Shown piece by piece: positions 6,535 to 13,971 of a stretch of DNA of 15,509 nucleotides. This DNA is from Promethearchaeota archaeon (lineage in GTDB: Archaea; Asgardarchaeota; Lokiarchaeia; Sigynarchaeales; SOKP01): the NCBI GenBank assembly GCA_019057735.1, contig JAHLWV010000029.1:1-15509 (forward strand), written 5' to 3'. Position numbers and translations under genes: made by a program. Within the stretch, counting starts at the first letter, position 1; every line of letters starts with the position of its first letter. The notes below the pieces were generated by a model. That model searched no databases and was not told where the DNA came from. It saw only the letters and a list, made by a program, of their open reading frames with translations.

Positions 6535-7629
6535 TTAATTTTTAATCATTTCTGAGAATGCTTCAATTCTCGTTCTATTCTGATTTATATCTCCTAGTCC
6601 TCCATCGCTTTCGATGAATAGAACAGGTAATCCATTTTCTACCAAGATTTCTTTTAACGCAGGAACATCATATAAATAAGTATCACAAAATTTTAAGGAA
6701 TGGTGAATTACCCCCTCAACATTGAATTCTTTTGACCTATTTATGATTTGTTTAGCTCTTTCTTCTATTTGCATCATTCGAGCACAGGGAGTTCTTGTTA
6801 AATAAGCATCGCTTAAAGAGGATATTAAATTATTAGAATCTTTAATATTCAAATCGAAAAATTTACTCCCCGTACAAAGATCTTCATATACAACACTCAA
6901 CCCAACCTCTTCTATAAACTTAATGAATTCAACTTCGTGGAGTGGACTTCCAGATAGAAGGATTCGAGGATTTCTTTTTTGTTCTGCTACAACAGAGTCA
7001 GATTTTATCTCATCTAGGAGCAATTTAGTTTTCTCATTCCAGATTTCTGGCTCAGTTTTGAAGAAATCTGATGTGATTTTCATTAAGTTGCTTGCTGTTA
7101 TCATAGGAGGATCTTCAATTCTTAACGAGTTCAGCTGGTTGTATAATATCCGGGAGTCACCATAAACATTAATAGCATTTTTAATATCCTCCTCTTTAAT
7201 GGAAGAAGATATGTGTTTTTCGAGAGCGTTTTTAAGCTTTAGAAACTCATTTTCAAGATATTGTGATCCCAAAGACAAATTACCCATTGGAATATCTAAA
7301 AAATGAATAAAATTTGTCGGGATAAATCTTTTCCAAACATCGTGCAGTCTCCTCATCGCATCGCAAGAATTTACGAAAATAACTCCATCTAAAAAATTGT
7401 ATCCACCATCTACCGCTATATCAACAGTTGATTTAATAAATTGACAATAATTTGAATGAATATAAGAATCTGCGTTTTGTGGAGGATTTGAATGGCCTAT
7501 TATTCGATAAGGAAGAAATCCGGCAGCATAAATAAGCTCTATTGGTGTATAACTACATAACCATCCGATATACTTCTTGTCAGCTATTATGATAACTTCA
7601 AACTCCTTGGAACCTATTTTGAGATATAA
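6535..7629 (-). CDS. 2-hydroxyacyl-CoA dehydratase family subunit with anomalous start (HgdA/BcrC-like)
   Basis: This is the second subunit of the same superfamily. Counting only from the first in-frame ATG (7356) gives 273 residues and cuts off the conserved N-terminus. The same frame stays open upstream to a stop at 7630-7632. It encodes hallmark motifs there: GWLCSYTPIELIYAAG (about 7522-7566), SNYCQ (near 7445) and NSCD followed by RRLHDVW (7330-7371). The full frame would be about 350-380 residues, a normal family length. Cysteines at 7364, 6875 (YEDLCTG), 6785 and 6686 (KFCDTY) are the likely cluster ligands; the C-terminal ESDGG and RTRIEAF motifs are typical. The extension has no ATG, GTG or TTG. 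Either a non-standard start (ATC/ATA near 7585-7593) uses the AAGGAG at 7603-7608, or the gene starts at ATG 7671-7673 in another frame and is disrupted by a one-base loss in the A run at 7617-7620. The end I give upstream is the limit of the open frame, not a proven start. Confidence 0.8.
   Translation of the reverse strand, partial: LYLKIGSKEFEVIIIADKKYIGWLCSYTPIELIYAAGFLPYRIIGHSNPPQNADSYIHSNYCQFIKSTVDIAVDGGYNFLDGVIFVNSCDAMRRLHDVWKRFIPTNFIHFLDIPMGNLSLGSQYLENEFLKLKNALEKHISSSIKEEDIKNAINVYGDSRILYNQLNSLRIEDPPMITASNLMKITSDFFKTEPEIWNEKTKLLLDEIKSDSVVAEQKRNPRILLSGSPLHEVEFIKFIEEVGLSVVYEDLCTGSKFFDLNIKDSNNLISSLSDAYLTRTPCARMMQIEERAKQIINRSKEFNVEGVIHHSLKFCDTYLYDVPALKEILVENGLPVLFIESDGGLGDINQNRTRIEAFSEMIKN
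7603..7608 (-). promoter_or_regulatory. SD-like AAGGAG with no standard start codon behind it
   Basis: AAGGAG on the minus strand is followed by TTT GAA GTT ATC ATA ATA in the dehydratase frame. At 6-12 nt spacing the only in-frame candidates are GTT, ATC and ATA. A TTG in another frame here ends after four codons. The site may be a true SD for a rare start codon, or simply part of codons (Lys-Glu) within a frameshifted gene. Confidence 0.3.
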
Positions 7630-7751
7630 CTAAGATCAATAATATGAATGTTTCTAAAATTATAAATTTTCATTTCAATGTTTTTTTCATCCCTCTTATC
7701 ATGTTATTGGAAAAAAATCAACTTGCCAACATCTTTTTTCGTATTTGCTTC

Positions 7752-7763
7752 AAATAAATTTAA
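7752..7763 (+). promoter_or_regulatory. TATA-like box for a leaderless transcript of the 1486-aa gene
   Basis: AAATAAATTTAA is centred about 24 nt before the ATG at 7782, and there is no SD between. This is the geometry of an archaeal leaderless mRNA. The same 108-nt divergent region (7674-7781) must also hold the promoter of the minus-strand dehydratase operon, for which I see no convincing TATA box. Confidence 0.45.
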
Positions 7764-7781
7764 ACAATACTAAAAAAATAT

Positions 7782-10700
7782 ATGCATAAATTTTTATTAT
7801 TATTAAAAAGAACTTTAGGGGTTTTTTGTTTGACTAATGTGGAAAATAAGACGGCTTATCCGTATATAACGGAATTTAAAAAGGAGCCATTCAAGTCTTT
7901 TGTATTAAAAAATAAAAAGGAAATTGGTAATTTCTACTTAAGTAATTACAATAAAGTTTTAGAGTTATATCAGGGTTATAATAAGAACCTAATTAAAGAT
8001 TCTTCCTTCAATTTAGAAGATATGTTTTGGTTTCTTCTCTTGAGGAAATATATGAAACAAAAACAGGATGACTATGTTGAAGATTTCTTAGAATTCATTA
8101 AGAAATGTGAAGTCGAGATAATTGAAAATGATCAATTAGGGTTTAAATCATCGCCCTTTTCAGTAAAAACACCTGATCTTTGGTCCACATACTATGCTCT
8201 AGCATGTTTAGAATTATTAGGAGTGCTCCAACAATACCTAGCGTCTAAAGGGCAAGATATAATTATAGAAAAAATTAAAAACTTTATTTACGATCATAAA
8301 AGAAATAATGGATTCTTACATTGCTTTGATAAACAATGCGAATTAGATAATCAAGGCCCTTTGGGGGAGACTTTTTACTATGTCGTTGAAAGTCTCATAC
8401 TTATCGGTGTTGATGTAAGAGTTTTCAAAGAGCAATTCCGTCAATATTTAAGAGAAAGAAAGAAAGATGTATCGTTAATTTTTAAACTTCTCAGTTTAAA
8501 GTTCTTTGATTTAGATTCAGATGTAAAAGATAAAGAAATCCAGCATTTCTATCAATTTCAACAGCCAAATGGAGGATTTGTCATATATTCAGTTGGAGGA
8601 GATATTGAGTCTACATTTTGGTGCGTAAATCTTCTCGATATGTACTCGTGGCTTATAGATTACAATCCAGCAAGAATTTATTCTTTTATCACTGAAAAAT
8701 TAGATTTATTATTGAAAGATAAAGAAGGTTGGAACTTAATCGCGTTTAGAAATGTTACTAAACTCGTAATTTTGCTATCTATTATCTGGAATCGTTTTAT
8801 AGAAGAAATCGAGAGAGTTGTATTTAAGCAGTTAGAAACATATAACTTTATCGATTTAAACCAGATAAAGACCACTTTTGGGTTAAGCCATGGAGTAGAA
8901 GAGATTGTACTGTATATTAACCTCAATTATATGTTTTCTTTGAAGAATATCGATATTTCATCTGAATTTAATAATTACTTACAAAATTTAAGTCAAAGCA
9001 AAAAAAAAATTATCCAAGAAGTCTATGACCAACTAAGTAGTAGTAGTATCGTTTCACTTTCGGATATACACAAAAAATATAAAAGTTCTTACCAACAGGA
9101 ACCCGTGAAATTAAAAGAAGATATCTTTCCGATCATCTATGATTTAATAAGCAACCATTTTTTTGAAGGAGAGATTAGATCAAAAAAGGCTTATTTATTC
9201 AAAACAAAATTTTACTTTTGCTTAGATGTATTGTACAAAAATATAATTATTTCTGATAAGGAAATTAACAGCGAAAGACTTTTCGAAGAAAAAGCTAAAC
9301 TAAAGGAAATTAAAAATGATATTTACAATATGACCTTGAAGCTTAAGAACACTATTCCTCAAATAAAGGAAGAAATAGAATCCTATCTTATGATTGACGA
9401 AGTTGATTTCGCTAAAGAAAGGTTGAAGTTTGTATTGCGAGATTCATTAATGGAAGCAGATTTTCTTAATAAAAACATTGAAACATCGTTTAACCAAGAG
9501 CTTATATACATTAACCTACAAGCTGCTTTAGGTTCTGAAATATCTCAATGGAATAAGTCTTATTCTTTATTACAAAAGCGTTTAGGTGAAGTAAATAACT
9601 ATCTCCTCGAAAAAATTCAAGAGATGGAAAGTTTAAAAAAATTTAGTGATATATTAAACGAGCTAGATAATAAAATATACGATATTCAAGAACAGGTAAA
9701 TCGCGAGATAGATTCTTTTAAAATTTACATTATGGAGGTTCTTGAAAAGGGTTATGATGAAGAAAAATTAACTCTTATCATAAATACGTTTAATAAAATA
9801 GCTCAGGTTGTAAGCAAATACGATTCAGTTATTTACAAAGTTTCGCATCAGATTACAACTAAGGAGAAAAAGATTGCTAAGAACCATAAGAAAATAATAA
9901 ATAAATGGGTTAATTTTAAAGAAAGCTTTGATTCCATTTTTGCTGATTATACTAATGGTTTTCAGTTTTTCCACGAATTAAATAGAGAGATAGGAAATGT
10001 TAGGGATAATATACAAGAAGGAATTCTACAAATTAAAGAGGACATTAAAAAAATAACTTCTCAAAATCAATATCAAGACGCTTTTAAGATTATTAAGATG
10101 GAAGCAGATGTCCTACTAAAAGAAAAAACAAAGGGAATTCAAAGCTTAAAATCAAAGGTTAAAAAGAACATTTCTTTTAAACAGAAACTATTTCCACTAT
10201 ATAAATATATAAATGAAAAGCTCGACAGCCTTGAAGAAAATATTATTGAGTTTATAGCTGGACAAGAGCAATTATTAAAAGAAAAAGTTATAGAAGAAAG
10301 AAATAGAGCAGGAGTTGAAGATTTTGATAATTTTGTTTCTGATACTATCCAAAATTTTAAGATTAAGTTAGAAAATTACAGGAAAAACATTGATCAAAGC
10401 AAAACAAATAAAATCCCAATTGTTATTAGTGGTTTTGATACAATTCTAATTGAATTAAACGAAAATAGCAAGAAATTTTCTAAAAAGTTATCAAATCTTA
10501 AAGCTATTATCCCAAACATTGATGAAAGTTCGATAAAAATTATTCAATGGGAGAAATTTAACATATTCTTTACTGAAGAAATTGATAAACTTAAGGAAGA
10601 ATATGTAAATGACATAATTTCTCAAGAGATTATATTAATGAGCAAGGAGGAACACACAGATACAATTAGTATAAAAAAACTAGCAGATAAGCTTAAACTC

Positions 10701-12242
10701 AAATGTAAAGTAATAATTCCAAGAATTAGAGAGATGATAGAAGTGTCTAAATTGCAGGGTGATTTACTTGAAGATAAAAAAGAACTAACAGTTCACACTG
10801 AAGCTTATCATAAGAATAGAAAATTGACAAATTTCACAGAAAATAGAATTATTAAGCAAACCCAGGAAGGCGTAGGAAAATTATTAGCCCTTTACGACTC
10901 GTGTATTAAAAACAAAACTCTTGGAGCAAACTTGTTAGAAATTCAAAATAGAATTAATGATTTAATTGATTTGAAGGATTCTATTACCAATCAATACAAC
11001 ACTAAGATAAAAGAGTTAAATATTGACGAGAATAGATTAGAAAACATGGAACTGATTAGTAATCTAAAAGCTGTTATAAGTAATAATGAGAAAGCGATTT
11101 TGAATATTAACGCAAATTTGGTTTTGTTTAGAGACTTAGAATTATTCATAGTAGAAGTGTTAGATAATGTAAAAATCGAAATAGAAAACCAACTAACCAA
11201 AACTTCTAATGATGTTGAGAAAGCTGAGTCACATGCAATGATGAGGGATATTCTTGAAAGTAGAAGGGAAATTGTTAGAATTAAACTAATACAGGTTGAC
11301 GAAAAAATCGAGAATAAATTGAAATCGATCATTAGCATATCTTATGAGTCAAGGAAATTTGAGACCGAAGCGAGAGAATTCTATGTTAAGAAAAAGAATC
11401 AGATTAAAAAAAGAATAGAAGAAAGAGTTCAAGCAATAAATGATAAAATAAAATCTTTAAAGTTTGAAACGGATCGAACTAGATTACTAACCATGATTAC
11501 CAATAATAACATTCATTTAAGCCAATTATTAGGCACACTTCAAGCAAGAGTTGAGGATCATGTTGAAACAGAACAATTTAAAAGAGCCTATCTAAGAGTA
11601 AATAAAAAACAAAAGTACATCGAGCAGGAAATCAAAAACACCAGTAAAGAAATAAAAGATTTAATTAGGATATTTAATCGAAATTCGAACGATTTCGAGA
11701 CTAAAAATATTCATATCATAAATGATTTTGACCGTTTTATTAAAGAATTTAACGAAATTTTAAGAGAGAAAGTAAATGCATTAGAAGAATTAATCATAAA
11801 ATCATACGTGGAAATGGCAATAAAGGCTGTGGCAAATGAATTCTTAACCTTAAGTTTTTTGCAGAATGAATTAAAGATAAAGAAACAACTCATTCAAAAA
11901 CACCTTATTTCTCTAATTAGTGCTGGTAAGTTGAACGGAAAATACGATCCTCAGATCGGGTTATACTACGAAAACCCAGAAATTTTGAATAAACTTGACG
12001 ATAAAGAGTTAGAAGTCATAAAGAAGATGAATTTCCGTGTGTATTTGTTTATGAAGCAACTTAAGAATTTCACAAACCAGTACGGCTCCATTATCGCGTT
12101 CTTTGCCTCGCTCACGGCTATCTCGTATTATATTTTCCAAATTAGTGGAGGAAACCCGATTACAATCATGATTCCAATCATTCTAACTTTAGTTGTATTA
12201 GGGTATCTCTTATTTAAAAAAAAGAAAGACGAAAAGATTTGA
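7782..12242 (+). CDS. Giant membrane-anchored protein: alpha/alpha toroid, coiled coils, winged helices
   Basis: This 1486-residue protein is of no family I can name. About residues 130-400 show prenyltransferase/squalene-cyclase-type repeats: STYYALACLELLG with NNGFLHC (G177 to C181), and QQPNGGF (G264-G265) followed by D274-IESTFWC281. There is no DxDD cyclase motif and no clear Zn-binding Asp/Cys/His set, so it may be a non-catalytic binding toroid. Three segments look like winged helices (about 404-475, 945-1000, 1335-1398). Each has a helix-turn-helix-like pattern followed by a short glycine-containing wing (e.g. ISAGKLNGK). Between them lie Lys/Glu/Ile-rich helices predicted as long coiled coils (about 480-940 and 1000-1330). 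Two membrane helices (about 1433-1455 and 1459-1480) and a basic tail (KKKKDEKI) end the protein, so most of it should be cytoplasmic. Function is unknown; scaffolding, tethering or membrane-shaping are guesses from the architecture. Confidence 0.85.
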   Translation: MHKFLLLLKRTLGVFCLTNVENKTAYPYITEFKKEPFKSFVLKNKKEIGNFYLSNYNKVLELYQGYNKNLIKDSSFNLEDMFWFLLLRKYMKQKQDDYVEDFLEFIKKCEVEIIENDQLGFKSSPFSVKTPDLWSTYYALACLELLGVLQQYLASKGQDIIIEKIKNFIYDHKRNNGFLHCFDKQCELDNQGPLGETFYYVVESLILIGVDVRVFKEQFRQYLRERKKDVSLIFKLLSLKFFDLDSDVKDKEIQHFYQFQQPNGGFVIYSVGGDIESTFWCVNLLDMYSWLIDYNPARIYSFITEKLDLLLKDKEGWNLIAFRNVTKLVILLSIIWNRFIEEIERVVFKQLETYNFIDLNQIKTTFGLSHGVEEIVLYINLNYMFSLKNIDISSEFNNYLQNLSQSKKKIIQEVYDQLSSSSIVSLSDIHKKYKSSYQQEPVKLKEDIFPIIYDLISNHFFEGEIRSKKAYLFKTKFYFCLDVLYKNIIISDKEINSERLFEEKAKLKEIKNDIYNMTLKLKNTIPQIKEEIESYLMIDEVDFAKERLKFVLRDSLMEADFLNKNIETSFNQELIYINLQAALGSEISQWNKSYSLLQKRLGEVNNYLLEKIQEMESLKKFSDILNELDNKIYDIQEQVNREIDSFKIYIMEVLEKGYDEEKLTLIINTFNKIAQVVSKYDSVIYKVSHQITTKEKKIAKNHKKIINKWVNFKESFDSIFADYTNGFQFFHELNREIGNVRDNIQEGILQIKEDIKKITSQNQYQDAFKIIKMEADVLLKEKTKGIQSLKSKVKKNISFKQKLFPLYKYINEKLDSLEENIIEFIAGQEQLLKEKVIEERNRAGVEDFDNFVSDTIQNFKIKLENYRKNIDQSKTNKIPIVISGFDTILIELNENSKKFSKKLSNLKAIIPNIDESSIKIIQWEKFNIFFTEEIDKLKEEYVNDIISQEIILMSKEEHTDTISIKKLADKLKLKCKVIIPRIREMIEVSKLQGDLLEDKKELTVHTEAYHKNRKLTNFTENRIIKQTQEGVGKLLALYDSCIKNKTLGANLLEIQNRINDLIDLKDSITNQYNTKIKELNIDENRLENMELISNLKAVISNNEKAILNINANLVLFRDLELFIVEVLDNVKIEIENQLTKTSNDVEKAESHAMMRDILESRREIVRIKLIQVDEKIENKLKSIISISYESRKFETEAREFYVKKKNQIKKRIEERVQAINDKIKSLKFETDRTRLLTMITNNNIHLSQLLGTLQARVEDHVETEQFKRAYLRVNKKQKYIEQEIKNTSKEIKDLIRIFNRNSNDFETKNIHIINDFDRFIKEFNEILREKVNALEELIIKSYVEMAIKAVANEFLTLSFLQNELKIKKQLIQKHLISLISAGKLNGKYDPQIGLYYENPEILNKLDDKELEVIKKMNFRVYLFMKQLKNFTNQYGSIIAFFASLTAISYYIFQISGGNPITIMIPIILTLVVLGYLLFKKKKDEKI
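12216..12223 (-). terminator. T8 terminator for the GDPD gene inside the facing gene
   Basis: On the minus strand this is a T8 run, 22 nt past the GDPD stop. It lies within the Lys codons at the very end of the 1486-aa gene. Because only 2 nt separate the two coding regions, termination must occur inside the opposing gene. Confidence 0.4.
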
Positions 12243-12244
12243 TT

Positions 12245-13780
12245 TTAATCTTTCCTTTTTTTTAAATTATGTCTAATGATATCTAGTGAACTTAAAGCAA
12301 CAACGCACATTGCAATCCAGATCGTGATATAGGGAATAATAGGGAAAACTAAGAAATTACTCTCTAAATCGTTAAACTTATAAGGAGAATTAGTCTTTAC
12401 CCAATCCACTCCTAAACACCATAATTGATAAAATCTTTCGATAGACTCAATTGTGTAAACCATGACATCTATATCAGCCATTTTTAAGGCTCTATATTCT
12501 TCATTGGAGTACCCATCACCTGTATTAATATAAGTGTAATTAGTAGTAGATGTTTGAAATTCTTGTACCATTGGTGAACCAGGCCATCCCAATTGAATCC
12601 CAGGAGCGGAATTATTTATCATTTCTAACCATCCGCTATTTCCTGTTGGTATCATCATTTTACTTGCATCTATGCCTGATTCTATTGTCATGTTTAAAAG
12701 AATTTCGTAGAAATCATTATGGTATGGATGGTCTTCTGGAGGTCTATCCGCATCAAAATCTAAAAAATAATCGTTATCTCTTGTGAAATTTAACGCTTCT
12801 TCAAATGTTGGAATTTTAATTCCTCTGAATCCTTCTGCACTTGCCTTTGAGATTATTCCACTAGCAATAACTCCAAAGGGATCGTTATCTACAAACCATG
12901 ATCCCGCGTCTAATTCTTTAAGCTCTGAAATATTGAATGTGTAAGCCTTATCATTTTTTCGATTTGGAAAATGTTCAGAGATATTAGTGGTTCTAGTGAG
13001 AGTGTCGTCGTGCATTAAAAAGGGAACACCATCATAGCTGATTTGAATATCAACCTCCCATCCTACAACTAAATTATATGGTAGCGCCGCTTCACCTGCT
13101 TCGATTGTATTCTCTGGAGCAAGATGTGAGGCTCCACGATGAGCAATTAACTCCGGTTTAGGGGGCAAATCGTAATATAGTACATTTGATGGAATAATAA
13201 TAAATGGTACAGCATAAGTGATCAAATAACCTCCTATTATACAAGATATTATGATGATCCTTTTTCTCTCTGCTTTTACGAGTTTATTTGATAAGTTTTC
13301 CTTTAATTGCGGTATAATCTTAAGCAAGGGGTACAAAAGCATTATGAGAACAATATCTAGTCCAAGAAATATAAAAAAGCTATAAAATTCTATAACTTGA
13401 AAAATTACATTTTTGTATTCTTCTAACATATCAAGTAAAACCGTAATGAGAAGATTATAAATGATTATTAAAAGTATAGGTAAAATTTTATGGACGAGAT
13501 GAGGTTTAATTCTATTAGTTTTTATTATTTTTCTTAATTTAAGTGTTAATAATGATAAGCCATAAATCAACGGGATTATAATAATAATACACACGATAAG
13601 AACGATGTTGATCTCAAAACTAATCCAACCAGAAACTGTTAAATTAATGTCTCCCCAATATGGCTCAAGTAAAAGAATGTATGCTAGAAAAATCGCAAAA
13701 TTTACGCAATATATGCTATAGAGAATTACCCATTTTTTTCCTTTTCTTTTTAAGCATGAATTAATGTCCATTTTTACCAT
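12245..13780 (-). CDS. Membrane glycerophosphodiester phosphodiesterase (GDPD) with six helices
   Basis: Five membrane helices lie at about 17-38, 52-80, 95-118, 125-156 and 174-197, then a GDPD domain (about 208-455) and a sixth helix (476-499). The domain would hydrolyse glycerophosphodiesters to glycerol phosphate and an alcohol. It shows the signature H214-R-G, E223-N-T, E242-x-D244 and H257-D258. The later LEIK-like acidic position is replaced by FLDFDAD, so the metal site is somewhat divergent. The usual GVDGVITD-type ending appears as GVDWVKTNSP. Basic residues flank helix 1 and the loops after helices 2 and 4 (inside), which places the enzyme domain outside; several N-x-S/T sequons in it agree. 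The archaeal substrate is uncertain, since archaeal lipids carry glycerol-1-phosphate ether cores. Start is ATG 13780 (alternative 13771). It is convergent with the 1486-aa gene, 2 nt away. Confidence 0.9.
   Translation of the reverse strand: MVKMDINSCLKRKGKKWVILYSIYCVNFAIFLAYILLLEPYWGDINLTVSGWISFEINIVLIVCIIIIIPLIYGLSLLTLKLRKIIKTNRIKPHLVHKILPILLIIIYNLLITVLLDMLEEYKNVIFQVIEFYSFFIFLGLDIVLIMLLYPLLKIIPQLKENLSNKLVKAERKRIIIISCIIGGYLITYAVPFIIIPSNVLYYDLPPKPELIAHRGASHLAPENTIEAGEAALPYNLVVGWEVDIQISYDGVPFLMHDDTLTRTTNISEHFPNRKNDKAYTFNISELKELDAGSWFVDNDPFGVIASGIISKASAEGFRGIKIPTFEEALNFTRDNDYFLDFDADRPPEDHPYHNDFYEILLNMTIESGIDASKMMIPTGNSGWLEMINNSAPGIQLGWPGSPMVQEFQTSTTNYTYINTGDGYSNEEYRALKMADIDVMVYTIESIERFYQLWCLGVDWVKTNSPYKFNDLESNFLVFPIIPYITIWIAMCVVALSSLDIIRHNLKKRKD
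12256..12263 (+). terminator. T8 terminator for the 1486-aa gene inside the facing gene
   Basis: A T8 run starts 14 nt past the stop at 12242. It lies within the last codons of the minus-strand GDPD gene, where it encodes Lys residues of the basic tail. It is correctly placed to terminate the plus-strand transcript. Confidence 0.45.
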
Positions 13781-13793
13781 TCTTTTATTAAAT

Positions 13794-13810
13794 TAATTAT
13801 TTAATAAATT
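13794..13810 (-). promoter_or_regulatory. TATA-like box of the GDPD gene
   Basis: On the minus strand an AATTTATTAAATAATTA stretch lies about 15-30 nt before the ATG at 13780, with no SD in between, which again suggests a leaderless mRNA. The surrounding region (13781-13971) is very AT-rich, which weakens the call. I find no gene or RNA in it. Confidence 0.35.
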
Positions 13811-13961
13811 AGACTTCGAATTGTTTGTTAATAAGCCTTCTGGTATTTTGTTCAAGTGTAAAAATTCAAAAAAATCAAGAGGTTGCCCTAATGGGTTTAG
13901 ATTTAAAAATACTTGATAAATAGCTTCAAATCCACTATTAAATATTTTTATATTAGAAATT

Positions 13962-13971
13962 AAAAAAAAAA
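13962..13971 (-). terminator. T10 terminator of the surface-protein gene
   Basis: Ten A residues on the plus strand (T10 in the RNA sense) begin immediately after the stop codon at 13972-13974. This is the longest such tract in the intergenic regions and a strong archaeal terminator. Confidence 0.6.

Noticed and set aside
6923..7165. 80-codon plus-strand frame inside the dehydratase gene
   Set aside because: The minus-strand reading is clearly the family protein; this one is a shadow with no homology signal.
10991..11893. Minus-strand Ser/Leu/Ile-rich frames opposite the coiled-coil region
   Set aside because: Hydrophobic-looking frames arise mechanically from the complement of Lys/Glu/Asn-rich codons; no start signal is present.
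13781..13971. Intergenic region between the two minus-strand envelope genes, considered for a small gene or RNA
   Set aside because: No convincing frame with SD, no stable stem-loop and no repeat was seen; only promoter- and terminator-like tracts.
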